A stretch of 64,000 bases of DNA, taken from NCBI GenBank assembly GCA_900542315.1, contig UQMV01000007.1, forward strand, positions 1 through 64,000, written 5' to 3'. Numbering within the stretch: the stretch's first letter is position 1; the number at the start of each line of letters is the position of its first letter. The stretch comes from an uncultured Collinsella sp. Lineage in GTDB: Bacteria > Actinomycetota > Coriobacteriia > Coriobacteriales > Coriobacteriaceae. The notes beneath the pieces were generated by a model. It worked only from the letters and a program-made list of their open reading frames with translations. It did no database searches and had not been told where the DNA came from. Below are positions 17,606 to 27,004 of the stretch, piece by piece. Position numbers and translations under genes: made by a program.

Positions 17606-17644
17606 AAAGAGCCTCCGTCCCAACGCAGGGAACGGAGGCTCTTT
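17606..17644. terminator. Terminator after the mef/msr operon
   Basis: AAAGAGCCTCCGT and ACGGAGGCTCTTT form a 13-bp perfect stem around a 13-base loop, with A-rich and T-rich flanks. It serves msr on the plus strand and may also work for guaA on the minus strand. Confidence 0.85.
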
Positions 17645-17754
17645 AATCGCTTTTACTCATCTCCGTCGCTGGTGGCTTTGTCATGACTCTCGTACGAAAC
17701 GAAACTCAGCGGCATAGTGCGGCACTCAAAATCGCAGGTCAGAACCCTGTCGTC

Positions 17755-19353
17755 CTACTCCCACTCGATCGTCGCGGGCGGCTTGGACGTGATGTCGTAG
17801 CACACGCGGTTGGCGCCGGGAACTTCGGCGACGATGCGGCCGGAAATCCTCGCCAGGACGTCGTAGGGTAGCTTGGCCCAGTCGGCGGTCATGGCATCGC
17901 TGGACTCGACGGCACGCAGGATGATCGGGCGCTGATAAGTGCGCTCGTCGCCCATAACGCCGACGGACTTGATGTCGGGCAGGACCGCGAAATACTGCCA
18001 GCAGCTGTGCTCGGAGTTGCGCTCGCCGGTCTGCTCGAACAGGTGCTCGTTGTAGGCATCGAGCTCCTCGCGCACGATGGCGTCGGCGTTCTTGAGGATC
18101 TCGAGCTTCTCCTTGTCCACCGCGCCGATGATGCGGATGGCCAGACCCGGGCCCGGGAAGGGCTGGCGGAACACAATGTGACCCGGCAGACCGAGCGCCA
18201 GGCCAAGCGCGCGGACCTCGTCCTTAAAGAAGTGATCGAGCGGCTCAATGAGGTCGAAGTGCACGCCCTCGGGGAACGGGATCAGGTTGTGGTGGCTCTT
18301 GATGGTGGCCGTCTTGCCGCCCGTCTTGCGAGCGCCGGACTCGATGATGTCGGGGTAGATGGTGCCCTGGGCCAGGTACTTGACCGGCTTGCCGTCGGTC
18401 TCGAGCTGCTGCGCTACAGCGAAGAACTCTTTCCAGAACTGCGTACCGATGATGCGGCGCTTCTGCTCGGGCTCGGTCACGCCGGCCAAAAGCTCGGCAT
18501 AGCGGTCCTCGGCGTGAACATGGATAAAGTCGACGTCGAACTGCTTGGTGAAGACCTCCTCCACCTGCTCGGGCTCGCCCTTGCGCAGCAGACCGTGGTT
18601 GATGAACACGCAGGTCATCTGCTTGCCCACGGCGCGAGCGCCCAGCGCAGCCACGACGGAGGAGTCGACACCGCCGGACAGGGCCAGAATCACGCGGTCG
18701 TCGCCGACCTTCTCGCGAAACTCGGCCGTCATGGTTTCGACCAGGTTGTCCATGCTCCAGTTGGGCTCCAGGCCGCAGATCTCAAACAGGAAGTTGCTCA
18801 GCAGCTGCTGACCGTACTCGGAGTGCTTGACTTCGGGGTGGAACTGCGTGGTGAAGATCTTGCGCTCGACGCACTCCATGGCGGCAACCGGGCACACGTC
18901 AGTGCTGGCGGTAACGGTAAAGCCCTCGGGCACCTCGGACACGGCGTCGCGGTGGCTCATCCACACGGTCTGCTCCATGGGCGTGGAGTTAAAGAGCTTG
19001 GCACCAGCCGTGCGCGTGATGGTGGCGCGGCCATACTCGCCCACCTCGGAGTGGCCGACCTTGCCGCCGAGCGTCACGGCCGTGATCTGATGGCCGTAGC
19101 AAAAGCCCAGGACGGGAAGGCCCAGGTCAAAGATGGCAGGATCGATGGACGGAGCGTCCTCGGCATACACAGAAGCCGGGCCGCCGGAAAGGATGAGCGC
19201 AGAGGCGTTCATCTCGCGAATCTCGTCGGCCGAGATGTCGCAGGGGACAATCTCGGAATACACGTTGAGGTCGCGGACGCGACGGGCAATGAGCTGACCG
19301 TACTGCGCACCAAAGTCGAGTACGAGGACCTTTGCGGAAGCCTTTTGATCCAT
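17755..19353 (-). CDS. guaA: GMP synthase (glutamine-hydrolysing)
   Basis: The 532-residue enzyme converts XMP to GMP using glutamine. The class I amidotransferase domain has the nucleophile in VLGFCYGHQI and the His/Glu pair in TQFHPEVKHSEYG; the ATP pyrophosphatase domain has LALSGGVDSSVVAA; the dimerisation domain closes with TIEWE. The start at 19353 (MDQKASAKVLVLDFG) is chosen over in-frame codons to 19389 because AGAGGGGG lies just upstream. The last 18 bases are duplicated near 13.0 kb, suggesting that the 3' end served as an integration site; the coding sequence remains intact. Confidence 0.97.
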   Translation of the reverse strand: MDQKASAKVLVLDFGAQYGQLIARRVRDLNVYSEIVPCDISADEIREMNASALILSGGPASVYAEDAPSIDPAIFDLGLPVLGFCYGHQITAVTLGGKVGHSEVGEYGRATITRTAGAKLFNSTPMEQTVWMSHRDAVSEVPEGFTVTASTDVCPVAAMECVERKIFTTQFHPEVKHSEYGQQLLSNFLFEICGLEPNWSMDNLVETMTAEFREKVGDDRVILALSGGVDSSVVAALGARAVGKQMTCVFINHGLLRKGEPEQVEEVFTKQFDVDFIHVHAEDRYAELLAGVTEPEQKRRIIGTQFWKEFFAVAQQLETDGKPVKYLAQGTIYPDIIESGARKTGGKTATIKSHHNLIPFPEGVHFDLIEPLDHFFKDEVRALGLALGLPGHIVFRQPFPGPGLAIRIIGAVDKEKLEILKNADAIVREELDAYNEHLFEQTGERNSEHSCWQYFAVLPDIKSVGVMGDERTYQRPIILRAVESSDAMTADWAKLPYDVLARISGRIVAEVPGANRVCYDITSKPPATIEWE

Positions 19354-19541
19354 GGTTCCCCCTCTTGTTGGCGGGGAGCCGGTGCCCACCCGCGTGAATG
19401 AACGAAAATAACTTTCATAGTGTACACGTTATATGGGGTTTCTCGCCCCTCGCGGCCATCAGCGCACGGCAAACGCACGACCTGGGCCCCTATTTGACGG
19501 CAATTGAAGTGTTACCAAACGTTACAGATGATGTAATACGT

Positions 19542-19569
19542 TTGAACATTGGACGCCCTGTGCCACAAT
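19542..19569 (+). promoter_or_regulatory. Possible promoter of the asparaginase gene
   Basis: TTGAAC at 19542-19547 and CACAAT at 19564-19569 are spaced by 16 bases, about 50 bases before the asparaginase start. The -10 box is only moderate. Confidence 0.4.
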
Positions 19570-19620
19570 ACAGTCGAACGACTCCGCCTCTGCGGCGACA
19601 AATACGATAGGAATACCAGC

Positions 19621-20634
19621 ATGAAGCGCATCCTTCTCATCGCCACGGGCGGCACCATCGCATCGACCGAGGACGGTAACGGCCTCTCCCCCGCCCTGAC
19701 CGGTGAGGAGCTCGCCCAGAGCGTTCCCGAGATCTTGGGGCTTTGCGAGCTCGACGTCGTGCAGCCCATGAACATCGACAGCACCAACATGCGCCCCAGC
19801 GACTGGATGCGCATCCGTGACGTCATCGTCGAGGGTTATGCCGACCACGACGGCTTCGTGATTCTGCACGGCACCGACACCATGAGCTACACCGCCGCAG
19901 CGCTTTCCTACCTGATCCAGGACAGCCCCAAGCCCATCGTGCTCACCGGCTCGCAAAAGCCCATGGGTAATCCCTTTACCGACGCCAAGCTCAACCTGTA
20001 CCAGAGCCTGCTCTATGCGCTCGACGAGCACTCGCACGACGTCTCGATCGTGTTTGGCGGCGTAGCCATTGCCGGCACGCGCGCCCGCAAACAGCGCACC
20101 ATGAGCTTTAACGCGTTCATTAGCGTCAACTATCCGCCCATCGCCTATATCCGCAACGACCGCATCGTGCGCAACGGGCTCCACGGCACGCATCAGGGCG
20201 AAAACCCGGTGCGCTTCTACGACAGCATCGACCCGCGCGTATTTGTACTCAAGCTTACGCCCGGCGTAAACCCGGGCATCCTCGACGCCCTTGCCGATAG
20301 CTACGATGCTGTAATTCTTGAGACCTTTGGCATTGGCGGTATTCCCGAGTTTGGCGAGTCCGGCGAGTCATTCCAGGAGGCGATTTTCCGCTGGGTCGAT
20401 TCGGGCCGCACCGTCGTTATGACCACGCAGGTCCCCGAAGAGGGCCTCGATCTGGGCGTTTATGAGGTCGGCCGTGCTTACGCCGATCATCCGGGCATTC
20501 TGCGTGGAGATGACATGACCACCGAGACGCTCGTGGCCAAGACCATGTGGGCACTCGGCCAGTCACGCCATGCCGCCGAAATCCAGCGCCTGTTCTACAG
20601 CCAAGTCAACCACGACCGTATCCCGATGGCGTAA
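19621..20634 (+). CDS. ansA: Type I L-asparaginase
   Basis: The 337-residue enzyme hydrolyses asparagine to aspartate and ammonia. The first catalytic motif LLIATGGTIASTEDG (nucleophilic Thr12) and the second, VILHGTDTMSYTAAALS, are intact. No signal peptide is present, so it is a cytoplasmic, AnsA-type enzyme. The start at 19621 is chosen because family members begin directly with MKRILLIxTGGTI and AGGAAT lies upstream; the open frame reaches 19549. It is transcribed divergently from guaA. Confidence 0.93.
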   Translation: MKRILLIATGGTIASTEDGNGLSPALTGEELAQSVPEILGLCELDVVQPMNIDSTNMRPSDWMRIRDVIVEGYADHDGFVILHGTDTMSYTAAALSYLIQDSPKPIVLTGSQKPMGNPFTDAKLNLYQSLLYALDEHSHDVSIVFGGVAIAGTRARKQRTMSFNAFISVNYPPIAYIRNDRIVRNGLHGTHQGENPVRFYDSIDPRVFVLKLTPGVNPGILDALADSYDAVILETFGIGGIPEFGESGESFQEAIFRWVDSGRTVVMTTQVPEEGLDLGVYEVGRAYADHPGILRGDDMTTETLVAKTMWALGQSRHAAEIQRLFYSQVNHDRIPMA

Positions 20635-20955
20635 TCTCTAAGGCAGCTCCACTTATCGCAACCTTAAACGACAGGTGGTCCCCCTCGGGCCGTGCAAAAA
20701 TCGGAGTATTCTGCAATTTCTCCGCCGGAGGCATAGAATCGGCCGATTGTTAGACGAACTTTTAGGACGATGGTTCCGTCTAGTAAATATTTATTCCTCA
20801 TTTTTATTTAGTATGTGGATTAACTACTGCCAAAAAGGCAAAGCCAGCCGCTCGAGCTACCATCTACGGCCGAACTGGTGCTGAATACTCGCGATTTTGC
20901 ACATCGCAACCAGGGGGACCCGCCCAAAGAGCGTCAAATACAGCGGGGGAACGCC
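20635..20955. other. Intergenic stretch, nothing supported
   Basis: These 321 bp between the convergent asparaginase and XRE genes are AT-rich near 20760-20830. No gene, RNA or clear hairpin terminator was recognised. Confidence 0.4.
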
Positions 20956-21174
20956 CTATCCGATGCCCTCGAGAAGCTCTGACACCGTCATGCCGAGTGC
21001 GGGCGCGATCTTAAATAGAACCTTGAGCGTGAAATTTGCCGTCCCATCTTCGATTCGGTCGAGGTAGGGTCGGCTGATTCCTGTCGCCACACAAAAATCA
21101 ACCTTGGAGATACCAAGGTCCCTGCGTGTCTCTTCGACCCGCCTGCCAAGAATCTGTTTCGCACGTTCGTCCAT
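20956..21174 (-). CDS. Small XRE-family helix-turn-helix regulator
   Basis: The 72-residue protein is essentially a single HTH_3 domain: RRVEETRRDLGISKVDFCVA, TGISRPYLDRIEDGTANFTL and KVLFKIAPALGMTVSELLEG. It has no extra sensor domain. It starts 30 bp from a perfect 24-bp palindrome and is divergent from the gene at 21251, so it probably represses itself and that neighbour. Confidence 0.85.
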   Translation of the reverse strand: MDERAKQILGRRVEETRRDLGISKVDFCVATGISRPYLDRIEDGTANFTLKVLFKIAPALGMTVSELLEGIG

Positions 21175-21203
21175 GCAGCCGAGTTTGAAATGGAGCCGAA
21201 CAT

Positions 21204-21227
21204 AAACGTAAACTATAGTTTACGTTT
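21204..21227. promoter_or_regulatory. Perfect 24-bp palindromic operator between divergent genes
   Basis: The core CGTAAACTATAGTTTACG is extended by AAA and TTT to a perfect 24-base palindrome. It lies midway between the XRE start (21174) and the start at 21251, with TATAGT-like -10 boxes on both strands inside it. This is the expected place and symmetry for the XRE operator. Confidence 0.75.
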
Positions 21228-21250
21228 TGCCGAATACACAGGAGTTTTCT

Positions 21251-21640
21251 ATGTCGGGTTCTTCGGTCCGCATGTACCGAGCCACGCTTCGCACAAACAG
21301 CGCACCGCCCAAGCTCGTCGTCGTTGAAGCAGAATGCCTTTCGCCCGATGAGCGCACAGCATTTGCATTGCTATCAAGTCGCGTCGCCGTCGTTCTGGTC
21401 CCTTGCCCGGCGCAAGGTGAACTTGCCATCCAATGCCAGGCGCACAGCTGCTCGCTCAATCAGGTTGCCGTAATCGCAACCAGCCAACGCAGCCTGCCGC
21501 TCCTTTTAGAAGCCGGCATAGCACTCGCCCTTCGCGGCGCCGGATACGAAAACGAAGCCGCCGCCGACATGGTCTTTAAACCACGATCGAGCGGCGGCCT
21601 CGCAGCAGCCATTGAATATGCGTGCAGGCTCGTTGCCTAA
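21251..21640 (+). CDS. Hypothetical protein paired with the XRE regulator
   Basis: The 129-residue soluble protein starts MSGSSVRMYRATLRTNSAPP. ACAGGAG precedes the ATG at 21251, which is preferred over the in-frame TTG at 21227 inside the palindrome. The alternating hydrophobic stretches KLVVVEAECL, VAVVLVPCPA and QVAVIATSQR suggest an alpha/beta fold. No family is recognised. Its only contextual clue is the divergent single-domain XRE gene and the shared operator. Confidence 0.6.
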   Translation: MSGSSVRMYRATLRTNSAPPKLVVVEAECLSPDERTAFALLSSRVAVVLVPCPAQGELAIQCQAHSCSLNQVAVIATSQRSLPLLLEAGIALALRGAGYENEAAADMVFKPRSSGGLAAAIEYACRLVA

Positions 21641-21649
21641 AAGGACAAG

Positions 21650-22033
21650 CTAGAAACCAAAGCCAAAGCCCGTACCGGTAATCGCCGAATACATAAAGTA
21701 GACATTGATTACGTTGAGGAACACACCCGTGATACAGCCGTTGCGCAGGTAGCGCTCGCACACGATGCGCGCCATGGCGGCAGAGTCCTCATTGTTCTTG
21801 GCTTGGCGTCCCGCCGTAAAGTACGTCGCCACGCTCAGCAGCAGGTTGAGCACCGGCAGCGCCAACAGCTCGTAGCTCTTGCCCCAGCGCGTCGCCTCGC
21901 CGGCGGCATTAAACTTCGTTGCCACCTCGGGACCAATGTTGGGGATAACGCACGCTGCGACCACCAACGGAATCACCGCAAGTACGAGCAGCGCAATGCC
22001 CATGTAGCCAGCTTTTTTGCCGTATTTAAACAT
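21650..22033 (-). CDS. DUF1648-like small membrane protein
   Basis: The 127-residue protein has about three or four predicted membrane helices: residues 12-32, 57-74 and 99-120 are strongly hydrophobic. The segment IGPEVATKFNAAGEATRWGK matches the DUF1648 signature (P-x-H/K-F-N-x-x-G-x-x-D/T-x-W/G) found in SdpI-like and related membrane proteins. The C-terminus GTGFGFGF is glycine/phenylalanine-rich. It lies 11 bp after ychF on the same strand and may be co-transcribed. Function is unknown. Confidence 0.65.
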   Translation of the reverse strand: MFKYGKKAGYMGIALLVLAVIPLVVAACVIPNIGPEVATKFNAAGEATRWGKSYELLALPVLNLLLSVATYFTAGRQAKNNEDSAAMARIVCERYLRNGCITGVFLNVINVYFMYSAITGTGFGFGF

Positions 22034-22044
22034 ATGTGTCGCCC

Positions 22045-23121
<1,077 letters not shown>

Positions 23122-23235
23122 GACAGCTCCTTTTGGTACAAGCATTTCAAACTGCATAAGTATAGCGCCGCCGCAGCATCTGGGCGAACCCGGACGCCAC
23201 GGCGGCACGAATGAAGCAGAGATAAGGCTCGCTGA

Positions 23236-24489
23236 CTAGTCCGCGAGCTTTTCCACCTGGTCGAGCATCTTGTCAAGCTTGGCCTTTGCCTCGGCCTTGA
23301 CCTTCTGGGCTTCTTCGTGAGCCTTCGCCTTCTGGGCGGCCTTTTCCTCGGCTTCGGGATCGACGACAACCAGATTGGACGCGTCATGCTCAACCAACTT
23401 GAGCGCATGCTCGGGACACACCTTGACGCAGGCACCGCAGCCCAAGCAATACGTGGACTCCAACGCAAAGCGGCCGCTTCCCACCAAATCACAGGCGAAC
23501 GTGGGGCATACATTGACGCACTCGCCGCACGACGTGCACTTGTCAAAATCGCACTCCGGCGTGCTCACCTGCATGTTCTGGGCAAGCTCGGGGTGGTTTT
23601 GCAGCGTCGAGAGCACCAGCTGCCGCCCGTGCGTGAGCGAACGGCGACGCTTGGTCGTCGTGGTACCGCACATGGTGTTGAGCGTGCGCTCGAGCTGGGT
23701 AATCTGATGGCGGTGGGCTTTGAGCTTCTGCGTCACCGAGGCCAGCGCCGCCGTTGCCGGGTTGAGCTTGGTCACGGTAAGGCCCGTGGTGCGGGCAATC
23801 TTTTCCATGTACTCCTTGCGCTCGTACTCGCGGCGCTTATGGCACTTGAGGCTCTTGGGGTCGACCTCCAGACCCATACCCGTGCCCGCCCACTCCTCGG
23901 CGGTAGCAATGGCCTCGCCCAGGATGTCCTCGCCGCCGGTGTTACGGCACTTATCGCACACGCCCAGCGGCAGGTACACGCTCACGTTGGGATAATCGGC
24001 CAGCACCGAGAACCAGGTCTCGGCCGTAATATCGCCTACACAGGCGACAACAACCTCGTTCTCGCGCGGCATGCGCTTAAGGGCACGCGTGCAGGTAACG
24101 TAGGCGGTCTCGTGGCTCGTAGCCGCCGAGACAATGTCGTCGTAGACGTTTTTGGGTGCAAGGCGCGGAGAGATGATCGCCTCCGTCGGGCAAGCAGCAG
24201 CGCACAGACCGCACTTACGGCAACTGTCGAGAATCTCGATAGCATCTTCCTCGATCTCAATGGCGTTCACTGGGCACACGTCCATGCACGCGGTACAGCC
24301 GCTCTTCTCGTTCTTGCAAGCCAGGCACGGTATGGTGTTACCGCGCGGGCGCTCCTTGTAGTCAGCAGGATTCCACTGCGGAGCCGACGGATCGAGTGCG
24401 TCGGTCACACCGCCAAGCGGGTCTTTGAAAAAATCCAAGCCCTTGCTGATTTCGATGATGTCATCAAACAGATCGTGTTCCTGCGCCAT
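23236..24489 (-). CDS. Multi-cluster 4Fe-4S ferredoxin-type protein
   Basis: The 417-residue cytoplasmic protein has four [4Fe-4S] binding sites in two pairs: CLACKNEKSGCTACMDVCP and CRKCGLCAAACP near the N-terminus, and CDKCTSCGECVNVCP and CLGCGACVKVCP near residues 320-375. The middle part has no recognised domain. The end is a charged, Ala/Lys/Glu-rich helix (EEKAAQKAKAHEEAQKVKAE). It is probably an electron carrier or the electron-transfer subunit of an unlinked oxidoreductase. The start at 24489 (MAQEHDLFDD) follows GGGAGGGG. No catalytic partner lies next to it. Confidence 0.75.
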   Translation of the reverse strand: MAQEHDLFDDIIEISKGLDFFKDPLGGVTDALDPSAPQWNPADYKERPRGNTIPCLACKNEKSGCTACMDVCPVNAIEIEEDAIEILDSCRKCGLCAAACPTEAIISPRLAPKNVYDDIVSAATSHETAYVTCTRALKRMPRENEVVVACVGDITAETWFSVLADYPNVSVYLPLGVCDKCRNTGGEDILGEAIATAEEWAGTGMGLEVDPKSLKCHKRREYERKEYMEKIARTTGLTVTKLNPATAALASVTQKLKAHRHQITQLERTLNTMCGTTTTKRRRSLTHGRQLVLSTLQNHPELAQNMQVSTPECDFDKCTSCGECVNVCPTFACDLVGSGRFALESTYCLGCGACVKVCPEHALKLVEHDASNLVVVDPEAEEKAAQKAKAHEEAQKVKAEAKAKLDKMLDQVEKLAD

Positions 24490-24640
24490 GCGCGGCCCCT
24501 CCCTGAGCAGTGCAAACAAGCAAGAGATAATGATACGCCATCGGCCCACGTCTCGGGCAAATTACATGCGGCGCATCTTTGCGACAAATAGCCTATGGCC
24601 TTTCGCCGCCTCGATTGCACAAGGTCAATCAAGTGCCAAG

Positions 24641-25708
24641 CTATGCCTCGCGCATGAGCTGCACGAGCTTTTGTTTGGTCACCCTGGCCTGCTCGTTGGC
24701 CATGTTACGCTCGTTCTTAAAAGTTGCGTCTGCAACACTCTGCAGGTCGGCATCGGAAATCTCGCCAAGGTCGAGCTCATCGAGCGTCGTCGGCAGGCCG
24801 ACGCGCTGGCAAAACTCGAGCACCTGATCAAGCTCGGGCGCACGCTCCAGGCGCAGCTGCACCACCAGGCCAAACGCTACGGCCTCGCCGTGCATGGCCT
24901 TGCACTCGGGCAAAATCGTCAGGCCGTTGGCGATCGCATGCGCCAGCGCCAAACCGCCACTCTCAAAGCCAACGCCCGAAAGCAGAATATTGCACTCGAT
25001 CAGACGCTCAACCGCCGGCGATATACGGCCCTTTTTGAGATCGCGCTTGGCAGCGGCACCGCACTCCATGAGCGTGTCGTAGCAGGCACGAGCCGCAACC
25101 AGGGCCAAGTGCCCCGGCGCACCACCGTGCTCGTTAGTGCCGTGCGCTGCGACACACGAACGCGCCTCGAAGTACGTTGCCAGTGCATCGCCCATACCAG
25201 CGACCGTCATACGCAGTGGAGCCGCCGCGACCACGTTGGTATCGACCACGACCAGGTCTGGATTCTTCTCGAGCATCAGGTAGCGGTCGAACGACCCATC
25301 CTCGTGATACAGCACCGAAATCGCGCTGCACGGACCGTCCATCGAAGCCGCCGTGGGGCATACGCATAACGGCAACTCGGCATAAAACGCTACTGCCTTG
25401 GCGATATCGAGCATCTTGCCACCGCCAATACCCACCACCATGTCGCAATACTCAGCCTGGGCTTCCTTAGCCATATCGACAACGGCCTCTTCCGTACACG
25501 GACCGTCATAGATCTTAAAGAACGGCTCGCTTAGGTCTTCGTCCAGAAATCCATCGACGATCTGCCTGCACAGCCGATCCTCGGTGCCCTGGTCAAACAA
25601 GACATAGGCAGCACAACCCAACCATGACAAATACCTGCCCTGACGCGAAAGTTCGCCCGGCCCCTGAACATACCGGCCAGGACCGCCATAAACCATGGGA
25701 AGCGCCAT
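24641..25708 (-). CDS. gldA: Glycerol dehydrogenase family protein
   Basis: The 355-residue iron/zinc-dependent alcohol dehydrogenase is of the GldA branch. It opens YGGPGRYVQGPGELSRQG, has the NAD-binding MVVGIGGGKMLDIAKAVAF and the metal ligands in GMGDALATYFEA, LAHAIANGL and CKAMHGEAVAFG. GldA oxidises glycerol to dihydroxyacetone with NAD. A closely similar copy lies just upstream on the same strand but carries a stop codon, so this may be the only working one. A 9-bp inverted repeat and a terminator lie between the two. Confidence 0.88.
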   Translation of the reverse strand: MALPMVYGGPGRYVQGPGELSRQGRYLSWLGCAAYVLFDQGTEDRLCRQIVDGFLDEDLSEPFFKIYDGPCTEEAVVDMAKEAQAEYCDMVVGIGGGKMLDIAKAVAFYAELPLCVCPTAASMDGPCSAISVLYHEDGSFDRYLMLEKNPDLVVVDTNVVAAAPLRMTVAGMGDALATYFEARSCVAAHGTNEHGGAPGHLALVAARACYDTLMECGAAAKRDLKKGRISPAVERLIECNILLSGVGFESGGLALAHAIANGLTILPECKAMHGEAVAFGLVVQLRLERAPELDQVLEFCQRVGLPTTLDELDLGEISDADLQSVADATFKNERNMANEQARVTKQKLVQLMREA

Positions 25709-25739
25709 ACAAGAATCCGCCCTTTCATCAACAACAATT

Positions 25740-25768
25740 GGTGCAAAGTAATCTGACCCCTTTGCACC
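25740..25768. repeat. Hairpin with CAAAGGGGTCAG loop, upstream of gldA
   Basis: GGTGCAAAG and CTTTGCACC form a perfect 9-bp stem with an 11-base loop. On the minus strand it reads GCAAAGGGGTCAGATTACTT. It shares the CAAAGGGG-N-CAG pattern with the hairpin at 33080-33112, which suggests a dispersed repeat family. It could alternatively be an operator for gldA. Confidence 0.55.
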
Positions 25769-25776
25769 ATAGCAAA

Positions 25777-25809
25777 AAGGGGCAAAGCCGTCTGTCGGCT
25801 TTGCCCCTT
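25777..25809 (-). terminator. Terminator after the interrupted gldA copy
   Basis: AAGGGGCAAAGCCG and CGGCTTTGCCCCTT form a 14-bp perfect stem with a 5-base loop, followed on the minus strand by TTTTTGC. Confidence 0.9.
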
Positions 25810-25821
25810 CCTTACCTTAGT

Positions 25822-26922
25822 TTACTCATCCATAAGGTAGTAGTGACCCAGTGCGTCGGCACCCAGGATGGCGTTGGCGACCATCTCAGGCGTCACCTCA
25901 AACGGCATGTTGCACATGGTGTCATCGGGCGCGCACGCGGCCTCGGCAACAATCATGGCCTTCTCGCGCGTAAGCTCAGCAACGCCAAGTTCCTTCATCG
26001 TGACCGGCAGGCCCAACTCAATGCAGAAGCCCAAGACTTCCTCGAGTTTCTCAGTCGGGGCATCCTCGAGTACCAGCTGGACGATGGTGCCAAAGGCGAC
26101 CTTCTCGCCGTGATACATGCCGTGGCACTCGGGCAGCATCGTCAGGCCATTGTGGATGGCATGAGCAGCAGCAAGGCCCGAGCTCTCAAAGCCAATGCCC
26201 GAAAGCAGCGTATTGGCCTCAATGATGTGCTCGACGGCAGGCGTCAGCGCCCCCCTCTCCAGCGCGACCTTGGCCTTGACGCCATCGGCCATGAGCGTCT
26301 CATAGCAGAGCTTGGCGAGCGCCAGGCCGGCCATTCCGCCCTTACCGCCGGCGCAAGTGCCACCGTCGGCATCGTGCGTCGCCTGAGCCTCAAAGTAGGT
26401 TGCGAGTGCATCGCCCATACCGGAAACCGTCAGGCGCACCGGGCTCGCCGCGATAACCGTCGTATCCATCAGGACGATATTGGGGTTTGCCTTAAGGAAG
26501 AGGTACTTGTCGAACTGGCCGTCATCGGTATAGAGCACCGAAAGCGCCGAGCACGGTGCATCGGTCGAAGCAATGGTGGGGCAAATGATAACCGGGGACT
26601 CCAGGTAATAGGCGACGGCCTTCGCGGTGTCGAGGATCTTGCCGCCACCGACGCCGACGATGATGTCGCAACCGTTGTCGCGAGCGAGCGCAACCAGGCG
26701 ATCGACCTCGCCCTTGGAGCACTCGCCGTTAAAGTCCTCAAACAGCAGCTCGGCCTTAGCCTCGGCAAAGCCGCCCTCGATCTTGGCACCGACGCGCTTC
26801 TTGCCCGAAGGCGTCACGATGACGAGGGCCTTAGCGCCGAGCGGCTCGACATAGGAGCCGAGCTTGGCGAGCTCGTCCGGACCCTGGATTTACTTGCTGG
26901 GGCTATTGAAAATTGCAGCCAT
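25822..26922 (-). pseudogene. gldA: Second glycerol dehydrogenase, interrupted by a stop at codon 11
   Basis: From the ATG at 26922 the frame reads M-A-A-I-F-N-S-P-S-K-stop-I-Q-G-P-D-E-L, where family members have SPSKYIQGPDEL. The TAA at 26890-26892 replaces a tyrosine codon. Beyond it the frame is open and intact for about 355 codons, with VGVGGGKILDTAKAVAYY, GMGDALATYFEA and CHGMYHGEKVAFG. A GTG at 26817 could restart translation, but that would remove the first strand of the nucleotide-binding domain. Possible explanations are a recent nonsense mutation, read-through, or a base-calling error. The rest of the gene shows no decay. Confidence 0.8.
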
Positions 26923-26951
26923 AACTATCCCATTCTCTAAAAGAAAAAGAA

Positions 26952-26983
26952 AGGGGCTCCGTACAGATACGTGCGGAGCCCCT
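26952..26983 (-). terminator. Terminator after the iron alcohol dehydrogenase
   Basis: AGGGGCTCCG and CGGAGCCCCT form a 10-bp stem with a 12-base loop, followed on the minus strand by TTCTTTTTCTTTT. It separates the dehydrogenase from the interrupted gldA downstream. Confidence 0.85.
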
Positions 26984-27004
26984 CGTTACGATAACAAGAG
27001 TCGA

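Noticed and set aside
13019..17754. Integrase or transposase for the guaA island
   Set aside because: Both strands were read; only Mef, Msr, a leader peptide and fragments were found. The recombinase, if any, has been lost or acts in trans.
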